Positions 10,046-19,336 of a stretch of DNA of 49,277 nt are shown in pieces. The DNA is from an uncultured Bacteroidota bacterium (lineage in GTDB: Bacteria; Bacteroidota; Bacteroidia; AKYH767-A; OLB10). The notes under the pieces are model-generated. The model was not told where the DNA came from. It did not search any database and saw nothing but the letters and a program-made list of their open reading frames with translations. The first letter of the stretch is position 1. The number at the start of each line of letters is the position of its first letter. The translations under genes were made by a program, and so were the position numbers. The DNA is taken from assembly GCA_903847585.1 (NCBI GenBank), contig CAINEC010000090.1, positions 1 through 49,277 of the forward strand, read 5' to 3'.

Positions 10046-10096
10046 ATTAAACAATCGGTGAGGGTGTTGATGGAGAAGAGTAAGGTGGGGGTGTAA
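10046..10096 (+). pseudogene. Remnant of a second dxs 3' end (direct repeat, right copy)
   Basis: This 51-bp segment matches the end of dxs (6034-6084) at 47 positions. Read in the dxs frame it gives IKQSVRVLMEKSKVGV and a stop. Against dxs the changes are AGA to AAA (Arg to Lys), AGA to AGG, GTA to GTG, and stop TAG to TAA, so all but one are silent and that one is conservative. A TGA immediately upstream shows it is not part of a longer frame. The pattern indicates a piece of a functional dxs allele that evolved separately, not a recent copying of the resident gene. It marks the boundary between modules A and B. Confidence 0.85.
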
Positions 10097-10125
10097 AACA
10101 ATGACCTTTTGTAATTACATTCTAC

Positions 10126-10593
10126 TTACTTAGAACAACTCCATTCAGAATAAATAAAATAAAATGGGCTATGTTCCATTTTACCGCCTCGTGGGGAATA
10201 TAAATCGCCATATAAAAACACCCCTTGATTATTTGTGATTTTCTTTGAAACGATTATCGACCATGCTGTACCCACTTCGCTTCCTTTCCAATCTGGATGT
10301 ACTGAATTTGAATCGGGATTAGCAAGAACTTTTGGGTTGTAAATTAAGGGAGAGCAATAGTAAGTACCTTTTTCTTCAATTTGACTATCTGATGACTTGT
10401 CTTTATTCGATTGCATTTCCTTTTTTAGCAGTTCATTTTCTTTTGACAATAAACTGTTTTCTTTTGCCATTAATTCTTTTTCCTTAACAGCAAGTTCTTT
10501 TTCTTTGGTGGAATTATTTTGCGAATTATTACATGAAACTATAAATAAAATTATGGTTAATAAGGAAGCTATTTTTTTTAGTTTAGTTATCAT
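10126..10593 (-). CDS. Lipoprotein with heptad repeats, unknown function
   Basis: 155 residues with a lipoprotein signal (LTIILFIVSC, Cys about 21), so probably membrane-anchored. Residues about 30-62 repeat the unit KEKELxxKExxLL, a short parallel coiled coil. The C-terminal 80 residues (TYYCSPLIYNP...FYFIYSEWSCSK) contain two cysteines that could form a disulfide. No family recognised. First gene on module B's side of the dxs scar, transcribed toward it. Confidence 0.68.
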   Translation of the reverse strand: MITKLKKIASLLTIILFIVSCNNSQNNSTKEKELAVKEKELMAKENSLLSKENELLKKEMQSNKDKSSDSQIEEKGTYYCSPLIYNPKVLANPDSNSVHPDWKGSEVGTAWSIIVSKKITNNQGVFLYGDLYSPRGGKMEHSPFYFIYSEWSCSK

Positions 10594-10677
10594 AATTACT
10601 TAACCGTTCGAAAATCTAATTTTAGATATAATAGAGTTTTGTTTTATTTCAATCATATTTAAAAATTGAATTAATTA

Positions 10678-13600
10678 TCACTTTGAACTTTCTTCCACAA
10701 TCTTTATCTCCTCTTCTGTTAGCTCATATAGCTCATACACCATACGATCAATCTCTCGGCCGGTTTGGTCTATTTGAGTTTTGAGTTCAAGTACTTTTTT
10801 CTTGTTCTCCTCGAACAATTCCATCCATTCAAATTCATCTGATTTTGTAAGTTTCTTACCGCCTGTTTTCTCATATGCCTTATTAAGTTCTTTTATAAAA
10901 TCGATAAATTCTAAATTGTACCAGTTTTGGAGTTTTTTGGTGAGTATTTCTATCTTCAGTTTTACTATATAATAATCTATAAATAAGCGTGATGATTTTT
11001 GAAACCCAATATTCAATTGCTGCATATTATTAGCCAATTGCGATAGTTCTAATTGATTTTTCTCACCTGCTTTAACAATTGGAAATTCGCGTACATCTTC
11101 AGGATAGACACTTGAATATGCCCCTTGCAAGGTGTCTGTACTTAAAAATTTGCTGAAATAATACGTGATTAATTTTGAGCATAATATTGCCAGAACAAAT
11201 TTCTCATTAATCTTAGTTTTTGTGTCAATAGCCCACCTTTTATCTGGTTGTTGATATGATATAATTTCTTCTGACCATCTAACTAAGTGCATAATACTAT
11301 CGTTCGTATAATATTGATCCTCATCGTAATAAGCAATAATCGAATTATTGTTTCCACTTGTCCTTCTAAGAATTATTTTTTTGCTTTCAAAAAGCAAATT
11401 GAATTTTGGTCGATGGAAATATTCTTTATTATTTTCATAATCCATGAACTGCCCATCAAATAGTAATGAATATCTGCTAAAATTAGGTCCAATAACATAT
11501 TTTTTAAATCCATCTTTGTATTCATTGTAAATAACATCGTCTTTCTTAAACTGTATAGGACTCTCTGCTTTAGAATGGGCAACAACGCCTACATTAACAC
11601 AAAACAATTCTCCGGTCTTAAAAGAGTTCTGAATTAATTTGTTGTAAATGCTAATATCATTCGAAGAAACATTGGTTTTATATGTACAGTTTTTTAGCGT
11701 GCTAAAAAATCTTTGGGGTACGCTTGTTCCAATATCATCCAAACCAAATTTAATTTTAACTTTATTTTCCGGTGATCTTTTTTTTCTTAAGTTGTAAATA
11801 AAGATTTGTCTGGCAACATTTTCAAAAATCACCTCCTCACCAAAATCAATAATTTCAACTAACTCTTGTTCATTGATGATTCTCTCCCGAATTAACTTAC
11901 CATATTTTTCCTTCAAGAATGAAGTTGGCAGAATAAAAGCATTATATCCTCCATCTTTAAGGTATTTGAGACTGATTGAAATAAAACAAATAAACAAGTC
12001 CCAGTGCCCAGTCAAATCATCTTTAAAGGCTTCGCTAAGCCATTCAACTATTTCTCTATTTGAATCTGACAAGGTCCAATTTGATACATATGGCGGATTT
12101 CCAATCACTACATCAAATCCACCTCTGTTAAACACATCCGGAAACTCTTTTTCCCAATTAAATGCTTTGTCGCCAGCTACGGCAGGATCATCAATTAATG
12201 AGTTACCGCATTTAATGTTATTGGATAAATCAGAAAGTTTTCTTCCCGGCTGTGCTGTGCGTAACCATAGCGAGAGTTTAGCAATCTCAATACTTTCTTC
12301 GTTAATGTCCACACCAAAAATATTGTTCTCTAAAATTTGTAAATCGGTATCAAACAAACGTAAAGGCGTGTTGGTTAGCTCTGCAATAATATCATCCACT
12401 AACTTATGCTCTTCAATAAAAAAAGAAAGTGCTTGGTTTAAGAATGCTCCACTACCGCAAGCAGGATCACATACTTTAATGGTCAGCAACCAATCTTTGT
12501 ACTCGTTTAAGCGTTCAAATAATTCTTTTCCTTTTTCATTCAGCTTGCCATCTGCTTTCTGATATTCAAAGATGGCAATGTCCTGGTCTAATTGTAACTC
12601 CGCTTTTTTCTCAGCACATAATTTCCCAAGAGTATTATCAACGATGTATTTGGTAATGTATTTTGGAGTATAAAATACACCATCTTTCTTCCGCTTACTT
12701 TTAGTTTTGTCCAACTGTTCCCCACGCAGCTCCGCCTCTACATCATCAATCTCATTTAAGGAATGTTCGAAAATATGTCCAAGAATATTTACATCCACAT
12801 CTGTATTAAAGTCGTATTTAGAAAGCACTAATAAATCATTCTTCAAAATCTCATCATCAATTTTGAGTGATTCTAAAACATCATCCGGCGCAAACAACTC
12901 ACCTCCAAACTGAGGAATTACCTCTCCTGTTTTCTGATAAGTATAACCACGATACAAGTGACCAAAATATTTGTTCACCATTTCGTAAAGTGGCTGGTAG
13001 TAATCATCATCGGCTACCGCCCATTTATCCACTATATTCACAATTGAATTAGTCCCTACTAATCCTTTATCTTCTGCAAACAATAAAAATAGAATGCGGT
13101 CTAAAAACTTCTGACTTTTCTTAAATAAGATAAGTTTATCATGCTGCGGATTATTCATTACAGCATTCTCATAAAAGCTTCGCTTAAATTGCGAGTAATC
13201 CTTATAAAGCTTTTTAGAAATCTCTTCTTCGTGAAACTTTGTTTCTTGTCGCAGAAGCTTGGGTAAGTTTTTATCTAATAACCCCTCCTTTCTCAGATAA
13301 AGGTAAAACCGCTTAAAGGTTTCTTTATCGAGATTGTAAAGGTCAAACTCTTCGTATTCGGTAGCATCATCAATATAAAAACGCAGCTTATGAAAATTAG
13401 AAGATATTACATAACTACATTCTTTATGGTTGTTTTTATAACTAAATGCCTGGTCCTTGACTGCATCGAGATTTTTTGTTTTGTTATCCTTTAACTCAAT
13501 AACGCCCACCACTTTTTCATCTCTCAGTATAGCACCATCGGCCTTTTTTGAATTTGTTTCGTTTTTCTTTTCTGTTTCAATATTAAACGGATGCTCTGGA

Positions 13601-13797
13601 TAAACAGAATATCCCAACACTGACCCAAATACGTCTTTAATAAATCCTTCCTGGTATTGCTCTTCCTTGGCAACTCTGATATTTTTTATTTTGTCAGGAG
13701 AGTAAACGCGCTTATATTCACTAAAAGCCGCCTCAATGATTTGCTCATCAATTAAACTTAAATGCTTTTTTATAATAGACTCTTGAAATAATGCCAT
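10678..13797 (-). CDS. Type IIG-like restriction-modification enzyme (Eco57I-type N6-adenine methylase)
   Basis: A 1039-residue single polypeptide. Residues 85-105 carry a PD-(D/E)xK-like signature, DGAI (Asp87) then VIELKDNK (Glu101, Lys103), consistent with a nuclease domain. The methylase core has motif I VCDPACGSGAFLNQA at about 440-455 and motif IV FDVVIGNPPYVSNW at about 560-575, the NPPY form typical of N6-adenine methylation. The last ~350 residues resemble TaqI/Eco57I-like target-recognition domains. Such enzymes both cut and modify, with specificity set by the C-terminal part. No separate R, M or S gene is adjacent. The frame is intact. Whether the nuclease is active cannot be told, and a phage-growth-limitation or BREX-like methylase is a less likely alternative because the N-terminal nuclease residues are present. 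Confidence 0.85.
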   Translation of the reverse strand: MALFQESIIKKHLSLIDEQIIEAAFSEYKRVYSPDKIKNIRVAKEEQYQEGFIKDVFGSVLGYSVYPEHPFNIETEKKNETNSKKADGAILRDEKVVGVIELKDNKTKNLDAVKDQAFSYKNNHKECSYVISSNFHKLRFYIDDATEYEEFDLYNLDKETFKRFYLYLRKEGLLDKNLPKLLRQETKFHEEEISKKLYKDYSQFKRSFYENAVMNNPQHDKLILFKKSQKFLDRILFLLFAEDKGLVGTNSIVNIVDKWAVADDDYYQPLYEMVNKYFGHLYRGYTYQKTGEVIPQFGGELFAPDDVLESLKIDDEILKNDLLVLSKYDFNTDVDVNILGHIFEHSLNEIDDVEAELRGEQLDKTKSKRKKDGVFYTPKYITKYIVDNTLGKLCAEKKAELQLDQDIAIFEYQKADGKLNEKGKELFERLNEYKDWLLTIKVCDPACGSGAFLNQALSFFIEEHKLVDDIIAELTNTPLRLFDTDLQILENNIFGVDINEESIEIAKLSLWLRTAQPGRKLSDLSNNIKCGNSLIDDPAVAGDKAFNWEKEFPDVFNRGGFDVVIGNPPYVSNWTLSDSNREIVEWLSEAFKDDLTGHWDLFICFISISLKYLKDGGYNAFILPTSFLKEKYGKLIRERIINEQELVEIIDFGEEVIFENVARQIFIYNLRKKRSPENKVKIKFGLDDIGTSVPQRFFSTLKNCTYKTNVSSNDISIYNKLIQNSFKTGELFCVNVGVVAHSKAESPIQFKKDDVIYNEYKDGFKKYVIGPNFSRYSLLFDGQFMDYENNKEYFHRPKFNLLFESKKIILRRTSGNNNSIIAYYDEDQYYTNDSIMHLVRWSEEIISYQQPDKRWAIDTKTKINEKFVLAILCSKLITYYFSKFLSTDTLQGAYSSVYPEDVREFPIVKAGEKNQLELSQLANNMQQLNIGFQKSSRLFIDYYIVKLKIEILTKKLQNWYNLEFIDFIKELNKAYEKTGGKKLTKSDEFEWMELFEENKKKVLELKTQIDQTGREIDRMVYELYELTEEEIKIVEESSK

Positions 13798-13925
13798 TTT
13801 ACTAAAGTACGAACATTGAATTAATTGAAGGAAGAAAGAATAGCTATATTGAAGATATCTTTAAAATACTACAACAAATAAATAGAATTCGAGAAAAGTT
13901 ATTAATTGCAATTATTAAGTTAGGA

Positions 13926-14627
13926 TTAATAGGTAGTTGCAGAAATCACATTCCAGCCAATAGAGTTTACTTCTTTATAATTTTCAATTTTCAATTCAAA
14001 ATTGACTTCAGAATTTGGCGGAAAGTTTTCATAAATTGTATAATTATTACTTCCTAATACTGTATTTGTTTTACTGTAATAAGTTACTGTAACAACTGCG
14101 TCTTTGTAGGTAACTTTAGTAGCATTGTTTTTAATTACTCCATGTACTTTAAGTTTGTCGCCCCAAAAGTTCTTATTATAAGTGCCATCAGCTTTTAAGA
14201 AATTACTTGGTTGTGATTTCTCTATTTCTTCCACAGTCATTACTTTTTCCTGGTAGGTGCTCTCATCTAAATTGTTACTATTATGGTTTAGCGTAGTAAT
14301 TATGTTAATTATAATTAAGATAGCTATAACTATTGCAGTAATCTTCAATAAAATATATTTTTTCTTTTTTGGAGTTTCGGAGTTAAACGAAGGTTGAGTT
14401 ATGTTAGCTTCTTTGGCAATTGGTGGAGGTGTATGTATCTGGTTTGAAAAAGGTGGTGGTGCTGATGCAAATAAAATTTTCAATTCAGGAACTTGGCCAA
14501 TTATTGTCCATGAGCTTAAACCATCAAACCAAACTGGTGATTGACTATTAAGCCCCATTGATTTTAATTCTTCAATATCAAAAGGCCCAGTTTGTTCACT
14601 GCCGTTATGTAAATAATATTTTTTCAT
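13926..14627 (-). CDS. GYF_2 (DUF4339) domain membrane protein
   Basis: A 233-residue protein. Residues 1-55 match the GYF_2/DUF4339 pattern (YYLHNGSEQTGPFDIEELKS...PVWFDGLSSWTIIGQVPEL), a small domain thought to bind Pro-rich peptides. A Pro-rich linker (APPPFSNQIHTPPP) follows, then a Lys-flanked transmembrane helix at about 93-118 and an outside domain of about 110 residues with TYNKNFWGDKLKVHG and VTYYSKTNTVLGS, resembling the FxLD/DUF3426-like beta domains that follow such helices. The inside-to-outside arrangement suggests a membrane sensor or adaptor. Genes on both sides are exported proteins on the same strand. Confidence 0.75.
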   Translation of the reverse strand: MKKYYLHNGSEQTGPFDIEELKSMGLNSQSPVWFDGLSSWTIIGQVPELKILFASAPPPFSNQIHTPPPIAKEANITQPSFNSETPKKKKYILLKITAIVIAILIIINIITTLNHNSNNLDESTYQEKVMTVEEIEKSQPSNFLKADGTYNKNFWGDKLKVHGVIKNNATKVTYKDAVVTVTYYSKTNTVLGSNNYTIYENFPPNSEVNFELKIENYKEVNSIGWNVISATTY

Positions 14628-14806
14628 AATTAAAATCCAATTAATTTAATAGGGCCTTGTAGCGCTTAAAATCTCTTTAAAGTAATCCTCAAAAGTAAAG
14701 TATAAAAATGGGAAACCAAAGATTTTATGTTTGGATGATTGTAGTTAAGATATTATATTGGATACCGCGAGTTTACAGTTAATTATTTTTTAGACTAACT
14801 TAATTA

Positions 14807-15421
14807 TTATTGATTTTCATTTTCTAGCTCGCTCTTGCAATAATCACAATAATCATCGTAAGTGTTAGATCTGTATCCGCCGCATTTTGGACAAGTATGT
14901 TCAATTTTACGTTTGCAATCATCACAATACTCTTCATAAGAGCTTTTTTCTTCACCACATTTCGGACAGGTAGTCTCTTCAACATCACTGTTAACATCTC
15001 TTCTTATTCTGTTTCCGTCAGTATATCCACAACCCCCGAAATCACCCAGCGTTACGGTATAACGATATCCTCTATCAGATCTGAATGAACATTCACCCGA
15101 AGAAATATCAGTTGAATGGAAATGTGTTTCATCAAGCCACCCACCATTGGGCCAATGGATTTTGGTTAACTCGCCATTTTCAACTTCTACATCTAAGTTG
15201 TAGGTATTTCGCGTTCCTGTATTAGGGTTGTAATATTCAACATCAGCGCAATAAGTTCCGTCTTTTAATTCATCCGAGTTTTCATCCTCAGATTCAATTG
15301 GCGCTTCAATATCTTCATCATTTTCAATATGTGAATCATTCTTTAATGATTTTGAAGTGTTATCACCACATGAAAATAAAACAAGAAATAGAATTATCTG
15401 TATGAGTAATTTTCTTAACAT
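14807..15421 (-). CDS. Lipoprotein with two C-terminal zinc-ribbon motifs
   Basis: 204 residues with a lipoprotein signal peptide (IILFLVLFSCGD, Cys about 18), an acidic linker, a domain at about 55-130 (TYCADVEYYNPNTGTRNTYN... GGWLDETHFHS) and a C-terminal tandem of CPKCGxxxSxxxxxCDxC units (CPKCGEEKSSYEEYCDDC and CPKCGGYRSNTYDDYCDYC). Zinc ribbons are normal in the cytoplasm but unusual after a lipobox. If the lipobox is used, the ribbons sit in the periplasm or outside the cell. Its stop is 178 bp upstream of the GYF_2 gene. No enzymatic motif seen. Confidence 0.72.
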   Translation of the reverse strand: MLRKLLIQIILFLVLFSCGDNTSKSLKNDSHIENDEDIEAPIESEDENSDELKDGTYCADVEYYNPNTGTRNTYNLDVEVENGELTKIHWPNGGWLDETHFHSTDISSGECSFRSDRGYRYTVTLGDFGGCGYTDGNRIRRDVNSDVEETTCPKCGEEKSSYEEYCDDCKRKIEHTCPKCGGYRSNTYDDYCDYCKSELENENQ

Positions 15422-15448
15422 GAAGAAATAGGGTTATTGTAATTTAAA

Positions 15449-15973
15449 TTAATAGGTAACTATATAGGAAGCTATTTCATTAATGTCAAATTTAGCCACG
15501 GATGATGGATAAATGCATTCACTATTAACGGCATCTTCCAAAAATGATTTATCCCAAATAATAGAGAAGTACATATAGTTTTTATCGACGGTAATATCTA
15601 ATTCGCGAAAACCAACTAAATAAAATTCTTTATAACAAAGCGGGTCTTCTTTTTGTGAAACTATGAAGTCTGCCTTTAATCTTAAATTAATTTTTTCTAA
15701 AAGTTTAATTGCGTTATCCCCAAATAATTGCGCATTGTTAATATAAACATTTTTGCCATTAACCACTTTATTAATAACTGTTGTTGTTATAGGTCTTGCA
15801 ATTCCTGGTGTGTTTGAAAAAAAATAGTAGTTTTTATACCGCCATGTAACTACTTCGTCAGGGCCCATCGCTCCATTGTCTTCTAACTTAGTCCCGATAT
15901 AAGTTGGAATGTTTTGAGCTAATAAATTTGTTTTTATAAAAAAAACAAGAAAAAATAGTGATATGTATTTCAT
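15449..15973 (-). CDS. Exported protein of unknown function
   Basis: 174 residues with a clean signal peptide (MKYISLFFLVFFIKTNLLAQ). The mature part has TYIGTKLEDNGAMGPDEVVTWRYKNYYFFSN near its start and ends in beta-type sequence (FDINEIASYIVTY). No family recognised. It sits 27 bp before the zinc-ribbon lipoprotein and 19 bp after the YwqK-type gene, all on the minus strand, so 18461 to 14807 may be one transcription unit. Confidence 0.62.
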   Translation of the reverse strand: MKYISLFFLVFFIKTNLLAQNIPTYIGTKLEDNGAMGPDEVVTWRYKNYYFFSNTPGIARPITTTVINKVVNGKNVYINNAQLFGDNAIKLLEKINLRLKADFIVSQKEDPLCYKEFYLVGFRELDITVDKNYMYFSIIWDKSFLEDAVNSECIYPSSVAKFDINEIASYIVTY

Positions 15974-15992
15974 ATTTTATATAAATTATTTT

Positions 15993-18461
15993 CTATTTAA
16001 GTATTCCATTCTCGTATTTTTCTTCTTTAATAACATCTCCATTTTCATCATAATATATTGATTTCCCATTTCTCAAGCCATCAGCTATTTTAAACATAAA
16101 TTGTGTTTTCCCATTTGGATATTTTAATACTAGTTTGCCATCAAAAAGTTTATTTGATTTATTGTAATAAAAAATGGGAGTGCTTCCTATATTATTGGTA
16201 TAAATTTGTTCAAAATACACATCTGAATCATTAAAATAGTATTTCCAATTACCTACTTGCATTCGTTTAAGATAATATCCTTCAGTTTGTAACGTAAAAA
16301 TTTTATCATATAATTTATATTCTCCGTCTTTATAACCGTATTTACCGTCTCCTTTTTCACCTGTAATTAATGAGAAATATAAAGGGAAATAGCGATAATT
16401 AATTTTATTATCATCCCCTGTTAAAATTGTATAAACTTGCGATACAATTTGATTGTTAAGAAATTCTGTCACTTTACATTTTATTTGAGAATTAGTCTCT
16501 TCAAATAATTCATATTTAATCAAAACAATATTACCTATAGAATCATATAAATATACGGATTTTAGTTTCCCAAATTCAAAGTACTTTTCTTCTTCAGGTT
16601 TATTATATTTGTTAAAGCTAGTTACTTTACCGTTTAATTCTCCATTGACAAAATTGTACTCTCTAATTATAAAATTTTCTTTCTTAAATTCAACCCATTT
16701 ACCTTGTTGTAAATTGTTTTCATAGTTACCTTTAACAAACACATAACTATTGTCAGATTCTGAGTTATCATTAAAGTAAGTTTCTAACCAAATTCCTTCT
16801 TTAATTCCATTGATATAATTCCCTTTAAATGTTGTTATATTGTTGGAGTCTTTTACTTCAAAAGGGCCATGCAGGACATCGTTTTTATAATAAGCGATTT
16901 CATTAGTCGAGTGATAAATAGATGTAGTACATGTGTCAAGTGGGTTTGCGTTTTTATTACCTGTTGTGTCACATGGAATTTGTTTTTCTTCAACATACCA
17001 ATACCTTACTTCTTTCCCATTCTTTTTCCCATTTAAATAATTTTCTATAAGAAATAATTTTTCTGAATAAGGCAATGGTTTGTTTTTTAATTCGGTCATT
17101 TTTTCAAAATAATATTTCCATTCGCCATCTTCAAGATCATTAAAATATGCTCCTTCTTTTATTAGAGAACTGGTTAAAGAGTAAAATTTCCAGTAACTAT
17201 TTTTCTTGCCCAATATATAAAATCCAGATGTCATTAATACTGCATTATTTGTATCACCGCTTATAGTACCAAATAACCAATCACTAATATTTATATATTC
17301 TTTATAATCGCCAGTTAGTAATTCATTTTTATATGTTCCAAATATGATAGTATCTCCTTTTACTTCTCTAAATGGACCATCTTTAATTCCATTTCTGTAG
17401 TCAAAGTACTCAATTACATTATATTTATCTTTTTCGTACTTCAATGTTACCCAATGACCATTTTTTAAATCGTTATAGTATTCTCCAATTATTTTAAATG
17501 TAAGTTTGTTTTCATTATAGATATATTCTTTATAGTTCCCATTTAGCTTGTTATCAAGCATGGTATATTCCATATTTATTTTATTATCATCATTGTACTG
17601 AATAAATTGACCATCTTTTACTCCATACTTTAAATTACCGGACATAAATAATCGACCCTCTTTATAAATTTTATATGGTCCAATTAATTCATCGTCTTTG
17701 TATGTATAAACTCCTGATAAATTTCCATCTTCATCATATTCTTTTGATTGTCCATTTCGCCTATCATTTATGTAATACGATTCTATCTTAATTTTCCCAT
17801 TCTTATAAAATAATTTAGAAACACCGTTATATTGACCATCTTTAAGTGTTATTTCTGATGATAAATTTCCTTCATCGTCAAATATTTTTTTTATACCGTT
17901 ATTAACATCGTAAATTCCCCTTTTTAAAATTACAACTGTCGTATAAGCCGTTATTGCACTGTTTTCGTATTCACTATCATCTTCTTGCCTACTTGTTCTA
18001 ATGGATACTATATAAGAACTATTTTCATAATTACTTATAATATTATCTTCTTCGATAGTATTCCCAGTTAATTTCAAATTTGCTGAGGCTATTCCATTTT
18101 TTATTTGAGAAAAAGACGATTTATTAAAACAAGTATAGACTATTTTGTTTGGTAATCCATCGTAAGTGTAGATATAAAACCACCCTTTAGCTTTCTCTTC
18201 ATAATATTCTTTTTTATAAGACCAAGTTATTGTGCTATATTCTGTATCATCTCCTTTGGAAGACTCATAATAATCCCATCCGTTATTGGTTAAGTGCTCA
18301 TTTACTTGTGTCCAATTAGTTTTTTTACATAGATTGAATAGTTCATTTAAAGATATGCTTTGACCGAAGGAATAATCAAAAGAGAAACACAAAAACATTA
18401 TCAAAACTTTTGTAAAGTATTTTAAAATTAAGTTTTTTAAAGAGGGAATTAAATATTTCAT
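15993..18461 (-). CDS. Large exported MORN/YwqK-type repeat protein
   Basis: 822 residues with an N-terminal signal segment ending at FDYSFGQS (about residue 34); an internal ATG at 18398 would give a shorter signal. Residues about 35-185 form a non-repeat domain. From about 190 to the end the protein is built of many copies of a 20-25 residue unit of the form Y..G...G....Y...G.L....Y, for example DGQYNGVSKLFYKNGKIK and NDRRNGQSKEYDEDGNLS. This is the MORN-like repeat seen in the YwqK family often labelled antitoxin. At this length and with a signal peptide it is more likely a surface or periplasmic scaffold. No toxin partner is apparent beside it. Confidence 0.78.
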   Translation of the reverse strand: MKYLIPSLKNLILKYFTKVLIMFLCFSFDYSFGQSISLNELFNLCKKTNWTQVNEHLTNNGWDYYESSKGDDTEYSTITWSYKKEYYEEKAKGWFYIYTYDGLPNKIVYTCFNKSSFSQIKNGIASANLKLTGNTIEEDNIISNYENSSYIVSIRTSRQEDDSEYENSAITAYTTVVILKRGIYDVNNGIKKIFDDEGNLSSEITLKDGQYNGVSKLFYKNGKIKIESYYINDRRNGQSKEYDEDGNLSGVYTYKDDELIGPYKIYKEGRLFMSGNLKYGVKDGQFIQYNDDNKINMEYTMLDNKLNGNYKEYIYNENKLTFKIIGEYYNDLKNGHWVTLKYEKDKYNVIEYFDYRNGIKDGPFREVKGDTIIFGTYKNELLTGDYKEYINISDWLFGTISGDTNNAVLMTSGFYILGKKNSYWKFYSLTSSLIKEGAYFNDLEDGEWKYYFEKMTELKNKPLPYSEKLFLIENYLNGKKNGKEVRYWYVEEKQIPCDTTGNKNANPLDTCTTSIYHSTNEIAYYKNDVLHGPFEVKDSNNITTFKGNYINGIKEGIWLETYFNDNSESDNSYVFVKGNYENNLQQGKWVEFKKENFIIREYNFVNGELNGKVTSFNKYNKPEEEKYFEFGKLKSVYLYDSIGNIVLIKYELFEETNSQIKCKVTEFLNNQIVSQVYTILTGDDNKINYRYFPLYFSLITGEKGDGKYGYKDGEYKLYDKIFTLQTEGYYLKRMQVGNWKYYFNDSDVYFEQIYTNNIGSTPIFYYNKSNKLFDGKLVLKYPNGKTQFMFKIADGLRNGKSIYYDENGDVIKEEKYENGILK

Positions 18462-18808
18462 AAGTAGATATTTAGTTACATATTTCCATACTAACTTGAT
18501 GATTTATTACATGTTTTAAGCTAGTCAAATATTCCTTATTTAAAACATTAATCGGGTAATTACTTAAACAAGTTATTGTTTTCGGATTATCTATTTTTTT
18601 TACCTGCATCAAATTTAAATATTTATAAATCTTATTCCAATTGGTTATTAAATGGATTTCATAAACTACCTAATATTTGACTTTAATTGTCTGAAATACT
18701 AATCAAATTAAGTCCCTCAAATCAACTAACCCTTTGAAGCATGGGGGTAAAAGTGTATTTTCGCTACGAGACATTTACAATACTCATTAATCCGATTAAT
18801 AAACAACC
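18462..18808. other. Divergent intergenic region between the YwqK-type gene and the four-gene operon
   Basis: 347 bp of very AT-rich DNA between divergent genes, so it must hold promoters in both directions. AATATTTGACT occurs on both strands (near 18672 plus, near 18530 minus), each one base off the TAnnTTTG -7 consensus, but I could not match a well-spaced -33 element. A 71-codon ATG frame at 18741 overlaps the operon's first gene in another frame and is rejected as a gene. No other coding frame is seen. Confidence 0.5.
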
Positions 18809-19327
18809 TTGTATACCTTTCATCAGCATATTCACAATTACGCGGTATGGACAGCCGCAAGAGCAAGCCAACGTGGTTTTACAACTACTAGAAAAATTAA
18901 AGTGGCAATTAAGTCGACAGACTTACAGCAATTTGCTATCAATTCTCCTAATATAAGCAGCAATCAATTTGATGTATTGCATAAGCAATGGGCCCGACAA
19001 ATTATAAAGTCGTTGAAAAAGCAAAATGTCAATGCCAGTTTAGTAACCTATGGTAGAGCTGCTAAAATCATTGCTATTTATCTGAAAACTGCGGTTATTA
19101 TACGTGATAAAGCAAAATCTAAAATCTGTGATATCATTCACCCACCAATTGATTTTATTTTTATTACTGCAATTTCAAGAAGGACATCTTTACAAGAAAT
19201 CAAGAATAATAAATGGACTAAGCTCAATGAAAAAGAATATTGGTTGCTATGCAGCAAAATAAAAAAGGAGTTTTCTATTTTAAATTGGAAACTAGAAGAG
19301 TTTTGGACCCCTGAATTAGCAGTTTAA
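18809..19327 (+). CDS. Small basic protein, first gene of candidate defence operon (TTG start)
   Basis: 172 residues. The frame has a stop at 18800-18802 and only TTG at 18809 as an initiator before the conserved-looking segment HNYAVWTAARASQRGFTTT (residues 9-27), so the start is TTG. That segment and KIKVAI recall short proteins that accompany helicase/nuclease operons, a memory I cannot verify here. No catalytic motif is evident. The middle (VTYGRAAKIIAIYLKTAVII) is helical. It has a C-terminal EEFWTPELAV and is rich in Lys and Arg. It ends 9 bp before the next gene, so translation is probably coupled. A DNA-binding or accessory role is inference. Confidence 0.75.
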   Translation: MYTFHQHIHNYAVWTAARASQRGFTTTRKIKVAIKSTDLQQFAINSPNISSNQFDVLHKQWARQIIKSLKKQNVNASLVTYGRAAKIIAIYLKTAVIIRDKAKSKICDIIHPPIDFIFITAISRRTSLQEIKNNKWTKLNEKEYWLLCSKIKKEFSILNWKLEEFWTPELAV

Positions 19328-19336
19328 TTTTATCTC

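Noticed and set aside
11873-12562. 229-codon plus-strand frame
   Set aside because: It lies antisense within the restriction-modification gene, whose frame carries the NPPY and DPACGSG motifs; a shadow frame.
18741-18956. 71-codon ATG frame at the start of the four-gene operon
   Set aside because: It overlaps the better-supported 172-aa frame out of register, has no family-like features and stops early.
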